DNA of 5,997 nucleotides from Gammaproteobacteria bacterium (GTDB lineage: Bacteria > Gemmatimonadota > Gemmatimonadetes > Longimicrobiales > Gaopeijiaceae). The position numbers and the translations under genes were made by a program. Under the pieces are notes generated by a model. The model had not been told where the DNA came from. It did not search any database and saw only the letters and a program-made list of their open reading frames with translations. This document shows, piece after piece, positions 1-5,997 of the stretch. How positions within the stretch are numbered: position 1 is the first letter of the stretch; each line of letters begins with the position of its first letter. The stretch covers positions 1-5,997 of the forward strand of contig VYDD01000356.1 in the NCBI GenBank assembly GCA_009843625.1. Reading direction: 5' to 3'.

Positions 1-916
1 CCCCGGTGGTGCCCCGTACGTAGACGTGCCAGTCGGGGTCGGGGATGAAGGAGGTCACCAGCCCGTCCACCACGCTGCCGATGCGGATGCCGCGCACCCA
101 GCCGGCGTTGGGGATGCCGCCGCCGGTGGAGGACTCGGAGTCGGCGGAATAGAGCACGTCGTTGTCGTCGATGAAGAGCCCGCTGGGGCGGCCGAACTGG
201 GTCCAGGTGTCGAGGTGGTTGCCGTCCTGGTCGAAGACCTGCAGGCGGTTGTTTTTTCGGTCCCCAACGAAGAGCCGGCCGCGCGAATCCATGCTCAGTG
301 CGTGGGGATCGCGGAACTGGCCGTTCTCGGACCCGGTGGAGCCCCATTCCATGATGAAGTCGCCCGCGCTGTTGAACTTGACGATGCGGTTGTTGCCGCC
401 CGCCCCGTGGCCATCGGCGACAAAGATGTCCCCGTTGGGCGCAACCAGGACGTCGGAGGGCTGATCGAAGGTGTCGGGTCCGTCGCCGGCTACCCCGGCC
501 TGGCCCAGGCTCATCATCAGCTCGCCCTCGGGGGTGAACTTGTGTATCTGGTGCCCGCGCCCCTCGCCCCCGCGCGCGTCGGTGACCCAGAGGTTGCCAT
601 CGGGGTCGACGTGAATGCCGTGCGGCCACTCGAACATCCCCGCCCCGAAGCTGCGCAGCAGGTTGCCGTCGACGTCGAAGAGCAGGATCGGATCGAGGTC
701 GTCGTGGCCCACGCAGGTGTTCTCGCCGCAGCGCTCGGCCACCCAGATGTTGCCGTCCGCGGCGGGATACACGGCGCTGGTGGAGCCCCAGGAGCGGCCC
801 TCGGGCAGCTCGCCCCAGACGTCCGGCACCGCGCGGTAGGGATTGGGCGCGTGGTTCTGGGCGAGGACGGGCATCGCGAAGGTGAGGGACAGGGCGAGCA
901 GGAACAGCTTCTTCAT
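1..916 (-). CDS. Secreted NHL-repeat six-bladed beta-propeller, PAL-like (partial, 3' end beyond the left edge)
   Basis: The minus-strand frame is open from ATG at 916 to the window edge (305 codons, no stop), so the C-terminus is missing. A GGAGA Shine-Dalgarno at 924-928, 7 nt upstream, supports this start. The N-terminus is a typical Sec signal peptide: KK at 2-3, a hydrophobic core, and probable cleavage after VLA-Q at residue 19 or 20, so export is predicted. The mature part is made of NHL-type blades with repeated D-x-x-G-N-L/I-x-V-x-D elements, for example around 54-61, 82-90, 104-113, 160-169, 210-219 and 229-236. The order of motifs resembles peptidyl-alpha-hydroxyglycine alpha-amidating lyase: WPHG with H99, DPHALS with H205 (two candidate Zn ligands), R62 and R220 (candidates for rat PAL R533 and R706). 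The catalytic Tyr654 position seems to be His170 (ADGH). C63 and C68 could form a disulfide. Lyase activity is not established, since many bacterial NHL proteins of this type have no known substrate. Confidence 0.85.
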   Translation of the reverse strand, partial: MKKLFLLALSLTFAMPVLAQNHAPNPYRAVPDVWGELPEGRSWGSTSAVYPAADGNIWVAERCGENTCVGHDDLDPILLFDVDGNLLRSFGAGMFEWPHGIHVDPDGNLWVTDARGGEGRGHQIHKFTPEGELMMSLGQAGVAGDGPDTFDQPSDVLVAPNGDIFVADGHGAGGNNRIVKFNSAGDFIMEWGSTGSENGQFRDPHALSMDSRGRLFVGDRKNNRLQVFDQDGNHLDTWTQFGRPSGLFIDDNDVLYSADSESSTGGGIPNAGWVRGIRIGSVVDGLVTSFIPDPDWHVYVRGTTG

Positions 917-923
917 CGTCTCA

Positions 924-928
924 TCTCC
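924..928 (-). promoter_or_regulatory. Ribosome binding site of the beta-propeller gene
   Basis: GGAGA on the minus strand, with 7 nt between it and the ATG at 914-916. It fixes the start of a gene whose end is not visible. Confidence 0.7.
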
Positions 929-1022
929 GTTGGGAAAGCATCCGGGGGACTGTCACGAGAGGCGTCGGGGAACGGGCAATGTGGTGGATGGGCGCGTGCC
1001 CCGAAAGCGGTCCGGATGCGCT

Positions 1023-1044
1023 GGGTCTTTCGTCCGCCAGACCC
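1023..1044. other. Small hairpin in the leader of the beta-propeller gene
   Basis: GGGTCT at 1023-1028 is the reverse complement of AGACCC at 1039-1044, giving a 6-bp stem with a 10-nt loop. It lies about 107 nt upstream of the beta-propeller start codon and slightly overlaps the outer arm of the large palindrome (1042-1116), so the two structures could compete in RNA. Such a short stem can occur by chance in this composition, and no function is assigned. Confidence 0.3.
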
Positions 1045-1116
1045 TCCGTGGAGTGTTGCCAATCCCAAAAGGCAACAATTTGTTGCCTTTCTCGAAATGC
1101 AACAGCGCTTGGAGGG
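1042..1116. promoter_or_regulatory. 75-bp imperfect palindrome / tandem dyads, candidate operator or terminator
   Basis: The sequence is symmetric about T1079. The core has perfect 11-bp arms, AAAGGCAACAA (1068-1078) and TTGTTGCCTTT (1080-1090). Further out, TGTTGC (1054-1059) pairs with GCAACA (1099-1104), and CCCTCC (1042-1047) pairs with GGAGGG (1111-1116). In total 26 of 37 symmetric positions are complementary. It can also be read as two copies of TGTTGC-N12-GCAACA at 1054-1077 and 1081-1104, repeated every 27 bp, with 6 of the 10 central bases matching (AATCCCAAAA and TTTCTCGAAA). It lies 48 bp past the amidase stop and about 125 bp before the beta-propeller start, in AT-richer sequence than its surroundings. 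Tandem dyads suggest cooperative binding of a dimeric regulator. As RNA on the minus strand, the core makes a roughly 10-bp stem ending in TTTT, which could be a weak terminator for the upstream operon. I do not recognise a known operator. Confidence 0.6.
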
Positions 1117-1163
1117 GTAGAGACGGAGGGAGACTCTTTGGTGCCACTGGGAACGGATCCCGC

Positions 1164-2924
1164 TCAGGGAAACTCTGGAGGCGGCACCCGGCGGCGCGTG
1201 GCCTGCTCGAAGGCGTACGCCAGCTCGATCAGGCGGGGCTCGCTGCAGTTGGCCCCCGTGAATCCCACGCCGAAGGGTGCGGGACGGGCGTCGAACCCTT
1301 CCGGGAAGGGTGTCGCGGGCTCGTTGGGCACGAAACCGAAGGGCACCACCACGATCGGGGTGCCGGAGCGGGCGGCAAGGCCGGCGCCACGGCTGCCCGG
1401 TGTGAAGATCGCGTCCAGATCGTGCTCGGCGAGGACGGCGTCGATGCCGCGGGTGCGGCTGAGCAGTTCGTCACGCGCCATGTCGGCTTCGTTGCGGGCC
1501 CGGTCGGCCTCAACGTCCATCTCGTCGGAGATGTCGAAGCGCGACTGGCCGTACCGCGCCGCGCCCGCGTCCGCGTGGTCGAGGTTCCACTGGCGCAGCT
1601 CGGTCAGCGTCGTCACGGGCGCGTCCGGGCCCAGGCTCTCCAGCCAGGCGTTGAAGTCGCGCTTGGCGCCGTACTTGAAGTTCACCGAGCAGTTCTGGTC
1701 GGAGCCCTTCGCCTGGTGGGCGCCCGCGCAGAAGCCCCAGGCGGCGAAGTTCGAGTCAGGGTCCGGGTGGGCGTAGCTGGGCACGTCGGCGGGGTCCACG
1801 AGCACCGCCCCCTCGGCTTCGAGCACGCCGATCGCCTCTGCCATCACGGCCGCCTGCGCCTCGGTGAGGCCGCCTCTGGCGTTCTCCTCCCCATTCAGGC
1901 GCACAGGGTCGTAGTAGAAGGCGCGCGGGATGCCGATGCGGGCGCCTTCGAGGCCGTCGGGGTTCAGGAACCGGGTGTAGTCGCGGTCCGGCGGCGGCTC
2001 GCAGATGGCGGTGGCCGGGTCGTTGGGGTCGGGGGCCGCGCTTTCCATCCCTCCGAGCATGATCGCCGCGTCGGCCACCGTGCGGGTCATGGGGCCGGCC
2101 ATGTCGTGGTCGAGGGTGACCGGGGCGATGCCCCAGCGGCTGATGCGCCCCAGCGTCGGCCGGATCCCCACCAGCATGTTGGCGTTGGACGGGCTGATCA
2201 CCGAGCCCCCGGTGTCGGTGCCGACGTTGCCGGCCCAGAAGCTCGCCGCGGTGCCGACCCCTGAGCTGGAGCCACCGGTGCTGAGCGCGGGGCGCCCGTC
2301 GCTGGTGGCCGGGCGCGGGTCGCGGCGCGGATCGTACGGGTTGTAGGCGAACCCGGTGAGGGCGTTGTAGTTGCCCGGCATCGGCCTGGGCGGGCCCGCC
2401 ATCCAGTTGGCGAACTCGGTAAGGCCGGCCTTGGCGATGATGATCGCACCGGCCTCCCGCAGGTTCGTGGTCAGGGTGGCCTCGTAGGGCGGCACATACC
2501 CCTCGAACGCGAGGGCACCCCCGGTGGTGGGGAGGTGGGTGGTGTGGATGTTGTCCTTGAGCGCCACCGGGATCCCGTGCAGCGGCCCGCGCACCTGGCC
2601 GCGCGCCCGCTCGGCGTCCAGCGCCTCCGCCTCGGCCAGCGCGTTCGGGTTGACGGAGACCGCCGCGTTCAGCCGGTCCTCATACAGCCCGATTCGGACC
2701 AGGTACTCCGTGACCAGTTGGCGCGAGCTGAGCTCCCCGCGCTCCATCGCCGCCTGCAGCTCCGGGATGCTCGCCTCGACCACGGAGAAACCTGCGGTGT
2801 CCGGGCTCGGCGCCGCGCATCCCGACAACACGAGCAGGAGCAGGGCCGCGGACGAATCCCGGGACCAGGATCCTCGGATCCGTGGCAGGGTCAGCGCGTG
2901 GATGAAGTGGCGGCGGGTACGCAT
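1164..2924 (-). CDS. Amidase-signature family lipoprotein, peptide-amidase-like
   Basis: This 586-residue protein is predicted to hydrolyse amide bonds at the cell envelope. The amidase-signature Ser-cisSer-Lys triad is visible: Lys123 in PVALKDN, the cis-Ser in GGSSSG (likely Ser219), and nucleophile Ser241 in GTDTGGSV. Further family blocks are RGPLHGIPVALKDN (112-125), MAGPMTRTVADA (275-286) and a C-terminal SEPRLIELAYAFEQ (561-574) with GFTGAN before it. The N-terminal ELQAAMERGELSS and the C-terminal block resemble Stenotrophomonas peptide amidase (C-terminal peptide deamidation) more than GatA, but the substrate is not proven. About 20 extra residues (roughly 196-216) precede GGSSSG, and a Cys-bearing segment lies at 399-412. 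The N-terminus ends in a lipobox, LSGC, with Cys36 as the lipidated residue. TRRHFI at 4-8 is Tat-like, but the hydrophobic stretch starts only near residue 26. I chose ATG at 2924 because AAGGAG sits 7 nt upstream and the lipoprotein signal follows. The in-frame GTG at 3056 would overlap the upstream gene by 109 bp. The gene begins 23 bp after the GGT-fold gene and is probably cotranscribed with it. Confidence 0.92.
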   Translation of the reverse strand: MRTRRHFIHALTLPRIRGSWSRDSSAALLLLVLSGCAAPSPDTAGFSVVEASIPELQAAMERGELSSRQLVTEYLVRIGLYEDRLNAAVSVNPNALAEAEALDAERARGQVRGPLHGIPVALKDNIHTTHLPTTGGALAFEGYVPPYEATLTTNLREAGAIIIAKAGLTEFANWMAGPPRPMPGNYNALTGFAYNPYDPRRDPRPATSDGRPALSTGGSSSGVGTAASFWAGNVGTDTGGSVISPSNANMLVGIRPTLGRISRWGIAPVTLDHDMAGPMTRTVADAAIMLGGMESAAPDPNDPATAICEPPPDRDYTRFLNPDGLEGARIGIPRAFYYDPVRLNGEENARGGLTEAQAAVMAEAIGVLEAEGAVLVDPADVPSYAHPDPDSNFAAWGFCAGAHQAKGSDQNCSVNFKYGAKRDFNAWLESLGPDAPVTTLTELRQWNLDHADAGAARYGQSRFDISDEMDVEADRARNEADMARDELLSRTRGIDAVLAEHDLDAIFTPGSRGAGLAARSGTPIVVVPFGFVPNEPATPFPEGFDARPAPFGVGFTGANCSEPRLIELAYAFEQATRRRVPPPEFP

Positions 2925-2931
2925 GGCTCTG

Positions 2932-2937
2932 CTCCTT
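2932..2937 (-). promoter_or_regulatory. Ribosome binding site deciding the amidase start
   Basis: AAGGAG on the minus strand, 7 nt before the ATG at 2922-2924. It lies in the 23-bp gap after the GGT-fold stop codon. It favours this ATG over the GTG at 3056, which lies inside the preceding gene. Confidence 0.8.
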
Positions 2938-2947
2938 CCCCGGCCGT

Positions 2948-4849
2948 TCAGAATCCCAGCGACGCCGTCTCCCGGCGCACGTCCCCCGCCGCAATCATCA
3001 AGCCCGTCTCCGGATCGCGCCAGGTCACCGTTGGCGCACACGCACGCCAGTTCCACAGGCCCCAGGATTGCACGTCGTGCCCCATCGCGCGTAACGCCTC
3101 GGCGGTCTCAGCCGGAATGCGGTCCTCCATGAGGAGGACGGCCGGACTGCGGTTCACCTCACTCCCACTGGCCGGGAAGTTGTAGCTCCCGAAGCGGGGC
3201 TGATCCACGGCCTGCTCGGGGGACATCCCCCAAACCACCACGTTCAGGAAGACCTGCAGGAGGGACTGCAACTGCTGATCGCCGCCGGGGGTGGAGAGCC
3301 CCATGAACGGCTGTCCGTCCTTCATCACCAGAAGCGGCGCGTTGGTGTTGCGCGGGCGCTTGCCGGGCGCCATCACGTTCGCGAGCCCCGGGTCCAGGTT
3401 GAACTGGCCCATGCGATTGCCGAGCCCGAAGCCCCATCCCGGGATCATGGGCGTGCCGGTATGGCCGTCGCTCTCGGTCAGGGAGAAGAGATTGCCCTCG
3501 CCGTCCATGACGTTGAGGGACGAAGTGTCGATGGAATGCACTTCGGGATCGGAGTCGTCGAGCCGAGCCCGGGCCATCACGAAGCTCGTCGGCGCGCCAT
3601 CGGCCACCGCCGCCATCGCCGCCGGGTCGCCCCACGGAGGCATGTCCTGAAACGCGCTCTCCTCGTCGATGAGCCCGATGCGCTCGCGCGCGTATGCCTT
3701 CCCGTAAAGTCCTTCCGGCGCAGGTGCGAAATCCGGATCCCCCACGTACTTGTGCGCATCCGCCATCGCCAGGTCGATTACCTGGGAGAGGAGGTGGATG
3801 TACTCCGGCGTGTTGTACCCGAGCGCCCGCAGGTCGTAGTTCTCGAGCATGTTGAGCATCAGGACGATGCGCGGCCCCTGGCTCCATCCGTCGCCCGTGT
3901 AGACATCGTAGCCCTGGAAGCTCGTGCCCAGCGGCTCCTCCCAGCGGCTCTCGTATTCGGCCAGATCCTCGTAGCGCACGATTCCGCCATGCTCCCGGAA
4001 GAATCGGTCCACGTCGCGCGCGGGATCGCCCTTGTAGAAGGCGTCGCGCGCGGCGCGGATGCCTTCGGAGCGGCTCTCGCCCGAGGCCAGCGCCCGCCGC
4101 TCCGCCTCCATCATGTAGCGGATGAGCCGCCCCAGGTCCGCGTTTACCATGGGATCGCCGAGACGTTGCTCCCCAACCCCGTGCTGGAACCAGAAGTCGC
4201 GGTTGTAGGGAAAGGCGAGGATCCCCTCCATCTGATCCTCGATCATCCACTTCTGCATCTTGTAGAGGTGGTATCCCTCCTCCGCGATGCGCAGCGTCGG
4301 CTGCGCGGCCTCGCTGAAGCTCAGGGTGCCGAAGCGGTCGAGCGCGGCGAGCCAGACGTCGACATCGGCCGGAATCAAGGCATTGTTGATGGGCGACTTG
4401 CCGTGTTCCAGGAAGTAGTCGAGGGTGGCGAGCGCGGGCGAGGTCCCTGCCCCGACCCGGGTGATCACGCGGTCCTCCGCTGCGCTATAGAGGATGAGCG
4501 GCGCGACCCCGGTCCATCCCGCATAGTCCATCTTGAGCGCCTTGAGGGCCATTCCCGCCGTCACCCCGGCGTCGAAGGCGTTGCCTCCGGCCCTGAGCAC
4601 ATCGTAGCCGGCCTGCGTGGCCAGGTAGTGCCCTGAGGAGATCACCCCGTGCGTGCCCATGACGCGCGGCCGCATGGCCTCGACGTTGTCGGCGTCGTGG
4701 ACGTGGCCGTAGCTGTTGAAGGGGGCGATAGTGGCGAAGACGCTCCCATCTTCGGCCGACGCGGCTTCCTCCGCGGCGCCCCTCCCCGATCCGCGCCACG
4801 CGATGAGTCCCAGGGCCGCGACTGCGACCATCCATGTCAAATGTTTCAT
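2948..4849 (-). CDS. Gamma-glutamyltransferase-fold Ntn hydrolase, exported, atypical substrate pocket
   Basis: A 633-residue member of the gamma-glutamyltranspeptidase family, slightly longer than E. coli GGT (about 580). The N-terminus has a hydrophobic segment (residues 4-18) after K2, either a signal peptide or a membrane anchor; no clean cleavage site is seen. Family landmarks are RAGGNAFDAGV (87-96), the self-processing site DTSSLNVMDGEGN with nucleophile Thr442, APGKRPRNTNAP (494-505), and STPGGDQQLQSLLQVFLN (519-536) with the oxyanion glycines G522 and G523. Expected maturation is a large subunit of 1-441 and a small subunit of 442-633. By my alignment the gamma-glutamyl-binding residues of E. 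coli GGT are not conserved: R114 aligns with Ala134, N411 with Gly462, Q430 with Arg479, D433 with Gln482, and S462-S463 with Asn501-Thr502. The glycine-rich GIGGGG loop is also replaced (WTGVAP, 112-117). It may therefore be an acylase or amidohydrolase rather than a glutathione-degrading enzyme. The start is supported by AAGGAGG at 4858-4864, 8 nt upstream. It is the first gene of a probable operon with the amidase lipoprotein downstream. Confidence 0.93.
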   Translation of the reverse strand: MKHLTWMVAVAALGLIAWRGSGRGAAEEAASAEDGSVFATIAPFNSYGHVHDADNVEAMRPRVMGTHGVISSGHYLATQAGYDVLRAGGNAFDAGVTAGMALKALKMDYAGWTGVAPLILYSAAEDRVITRVGAGTSPALATLDYFLEHGKSPINNALIPADVDVWLAALDRFGTLSFSEAAQPTLRIAEEGYHLYKMQKWMIEDQMEGILAFPYNRDFWFQHGVGEQRLGDPMVNADLGRLIRYMMEAERRALASGESRSEGIRAARDAFYKGDPARDVDRFFREHGGIVRYEDLAEYESRWEEPLGTSFQGYDVYTGDGWSQGPRIVLMLNMLENYDLRALGYNTPEYIHLLSQVIDLAMADAHKYVGDPDFAPAPEGLYGKAYARERIGLIDEESAFQDMPPWGDPAAMAAVADGAPTSFVMARARLDDSDPEVHSIDTSSLNVMDGEGNLFSLTESDGHTGTPMIPGWGFGLGNRMGQFNLDPGLANVMAPGKRPRNTNAPLLVMKDGQPFMGLSTPGGDQQLQSLLQVFLNVVVWGMSPEQAVDQPRFGSYNFPASGSEVNRSPAVLLMEDRIPAETAEALRAMGHDVQSWGLWNWRACAPTVTWRDPETGLMIAAGDVRRETASLGF

Positions 4850-4857
4850 CGCTTTGG

Positions 4858-4864
4858 CCTCCTT
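4858..4864 (-). promoter_or_regulatory. Strong ribosome binding site of the GGT-fold gene
   Basis: AAGGAGG on the minus strand, with 8 nt between it and the ATG at 4847-4849. This near-consensus site fixes the start of the first operon gene. Confidence 0.8.
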
Positions 4865-4949
4865 GTGCGCGCAGATACCGCGGCAACCCGCACATTCCCA
4901 TCAACGTCCATATGTTGAGAACCTACTTCCCCACATGCCCCAGGCAACC
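4865..4949. promoter_or_regulatory. Divergent intergenic region with a short dyad
   Basis: About 85 bp separate the Shine-Dalgarno of the GGT-fold gene from the likely start of the plus-strand gene, so promoters for both directions should lie here. I could not identify a convincing pair of -35 and -10 boxes on either strand. TATGTT at 4911-4916 is a possible -10-like element for the plus strand, but weak. A short dyad, TCAAC-N8-GTTGA, covers 4901-4918. GGCAACC occurs twice (4882-4888 and 4943-4949) in the same orientation; the match to the GGCAAC core of the 1042-1116 palindrome may be chance. Confidence 0.35.
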
Positions 4950-5997
4950 ATGGCAGGTCGAACGATCGTGGCTGAGCGTACCCTGGTTACAGCCTGCCTG
5001 TTGGCCGCAGGTGTCGCCTCGCCGGCGGCGGCACAGCGACCGGATGCCGGACGGGGAAATGGTCCGACCGCTTCGCGCGTCTATCTGGACGAGACCGCCC
5101 GGTACCTGATGGAGGGCGCGCGGGGGGCGCGCGACTCCGCTCTGTCGGACATCGAGGCCTACACGGCGGTGGTCAGCGAGCGCTCGTCCGTCGAAGCGGC
5201 GGTGTTCGTCCGCGACCGGCCCATCGTGCGGTTGGAATCGGCGACCCGCGTCCGCTGGTCGAAGGATGGACCGACGGTCCTGCGGGTGCTGGGGTCCCGG
5301 TTGGAGGTCGGCGGGCAGCGCTTCAAACCCCCTCGTCCCGAGGGGACGGGGGCACGCTTCGCCAGTGACCCGCTTCGCGATCCTTTCAGTCTCTTCGTGC
5401 TCTCGATGTTCGGCTCCAACTACAGGGAGTCCTGGTTTGTCCCGTCGGTGACTCCTCTGGATGACGACGCCGATCGCTTCTACCGGTTCCGTTCCGGAGA
5501 CACCATTTCCGTCCTCCTCGAGGGCGGTGAGTCGATCCAGGCGGTGAGCGTCACTGCCAGCCCGCGCTTCCTCGACCTCGGGCTGGTCTTTGCGGTCCTC
5601 TGGATCGACCCGGATACCTTCGGCGTGGTGCGCACGATCTATCGTCCCGCCAAGGCCATCGAATCGGAGGCAAGCTTGCGCTTTGGAAGTGACTGGGAAG
5701 GGGGCATTGGATTGGTGGTCGAAGGCAATCCGCTGGGCGACTTCGAGGCGCAGTCACCACCGCCTCCTTCTCTGCTCGAGCGCGCCCTGGCCTACGGGTA
5801 CGCCGCCCTGGTTCCCCGGCTGGAACTCGGCATGCCGGCAGTGGTCGTCGACTACACCCTCTGGAATTCCCGCTACTGGCTCCCCCGCAGAGCCAGCTTC
5901 GCGGCCTACGGCGTCGGCGGAGACGAGATGGACGCCGAGCATTCGGAGACTCTGGTTACGGCGCAGGCGCGCCAAGACTGGGATTTCGAGATAGAAG
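4950..5997 (+). CDS. Secreted beta-rich protein of unknown function (partial, 3' end beyond the right edge)
   Basis: The plus-strand frame is open from ATG at 4950 to the edge (349 codons, no stop), so the C-terminus is missing. The start is uncertain: an in-frame ATG at 4935 and a GTG at 4968 are alternatives, and none has a clear Shine-Dalgarno. All of them keep a Sec signal peptide whose hydrophobic part is LVTACLLAAGVA, with likely cleavage after SPAAA (residue 28, before Gln29), so export is expected. After a low-complexity linker (30-42), residues 43-78 look helical. The rest is rich in alternating beta strands: RVRWSKDGPTVLRVLG (100-115), FYRFRSGDTISVLL (177-190), LWIDPDTFGVVRTIYRPA (217-234) and YTLWNSRYWLPRRASF (302-317). 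The pattern of an aspartate-containing turn followed by paired strands and a WLPRR block recalls LolA-like or DUF5686-like envelope proteins, but I cannot assign a family. It is transcribed divergently from the GGT-fold/amidase operon and could share its control region. Confidence 0.75.
   Translation, partial: MAGRTIVAERTLVTACLLAAGVASPAAAQRPDAGRGNGPTASRVYLDETARYLMEGARGARDSALSDIEAYTAVVSERSSVEAAVFVRDRPIVRLESATRVRWSKDGPTVLRVLGSRLEVGGQRFKPPRPEGTGARFASDPLRDPFSLFVLSMFGSNYRESWFVPSVTPLDDDADRFYRFRSGDTISVLLEGGESIQAVSVTASPRFLDLGLVFAVLWIDPDTFGVVRTIYRPAKAIESEASLRFGSDWEGGIGLVVEGNPLGDFEAQSPPPPSLLERALAYGYAALVPRLELGMPAVVVDYTLWNSRYWLPRRASFAAYGVGGDEMDAEHSETLVTAQARQDWDFEIE

Noticed and set aside
1042..1116. Integron attC recombination site
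   Set aside because: The length and palindromic form fit, but the outer arms do not carry the GTTRRRY/RYYYAAC core sites, and no integrase or cassette structure is visible.
26..1120. Plus-strand open frame of 364 codons opposite the beta-propeller gene
   Set aside because: The translation is low-complexity (rich in A, G, V, D, H), has no family motif, and lies antisense to a gene with a signal peptide, Shine-Dalgarno and NHL repeats. It is a high-GC shadow.
953..1147. Small minus-strand ORF (64 codons, GTG start) in the gap between amidase and beta-propeller
   Set aside because: No Shine-Dalgarno precedes it, and it simply reads through the palindrome and the small hairpin.
843..2264. Plus-strand open frame of 473 codons opposite the amidase gene
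   Set aside because: It has Arg/Gly/Ala/Val-biased content with no recognisable domain, crosses the intergenic palindrome, and is antisense to an amidase with its full catalytic triad.
2925..3056. N-terminal extension of the amidase to the GTG at 3056
   Set aside because: It would overlap the GGT-fold gene by 109 bp and bury the signal peptide. The ATG at 2924 has a good Shine-Dalgarno and an immediate lipoprotein signal.
3461..4636. Plus-strand open frame of 391 codons opposite the GGT-fold gene
   Set aside because: It is antisense to conserved GGT motifs and has biased composition and no start signal.
5113..5134. GCGCGC-rich inverted repeat near 5115-5133
   Set aside because: It is inside the plus-strand coding region, encodes an ordinary Gly-Ala-Arg stretch, and GCGCGC is self-complementary, so the symmetry is trivial.
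1..5997. CRISPR array, tRNA, rRNA, insertion sequence or transposase
   Set aside because: No regularly spaced repeats, no tRNA or rRNA-like segments, and no transposase motifs were seen on either strand.

Overview
This high-GC window comes from an unidentified bacterium. Three of its four genes encode secreted proteins with N-terminal signals, the coding is dense, and Shine-Dalgarno sites are strong. The style (signal peptides ending in AQ, large secreted hydrolases, beta-rich envelope proteins) recalls Gemmatimonadota or a similar environmental lineage. That placement is an impression from sequence style; no marker gene is present.

Layout: three genes lie on the minus strand, read from right to left. 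The first is a gamma-glutamyltransferase-fold Ntn hydrolase (2948-4849). A 23-bp gap follows, then an amidase-signature lipoprotein (1164-2924). After a 247-bp intergenic region comes a secreted NHL-repeat beta-propeller protein resembling peptidyl-alpha-hydroxyglycine alpha-amidating lyase (PAL), which runs off the left edge (1-916). A fourth gene diverges on the plus strand from about 4950 and runs off the right edge. It encodes a secreted beta-rich protein of unknown function. The two edge genes have no stop codon inside the window, so a search for complete ORFs would miss both. The long open frames opposite the minus-strand genes are composition artefacts.

The GGT-fold and amidase genes look like one operon for cleaving amide or peptide bonds outside the cytoplasm. 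The amidase most resembles C-terminal peptide amidases, and the next gene resembles the enzyme that makes C-terminal peptide amides, so a joint role in amidated-peptide metabolism is possible but unproven. The GGT-fold protein keeps the self-processing threonine, but by my unaided alignment it has lost the residues that bind the gamma-glutamyl group in E. coli GGT, so its substrate is probably not glutathione.

The most striking non-coding feature is a 75-bp imperfect palindrome centred on base 1079. It has a perfect 11+1+11 core and can also be read as two tandem TGTTGC-N12-GCAACA dyads 27 bp apart. It lies upstream of the beta-propeller gene and is a candidate multi-site operator or an RNA hairpin or terminator.
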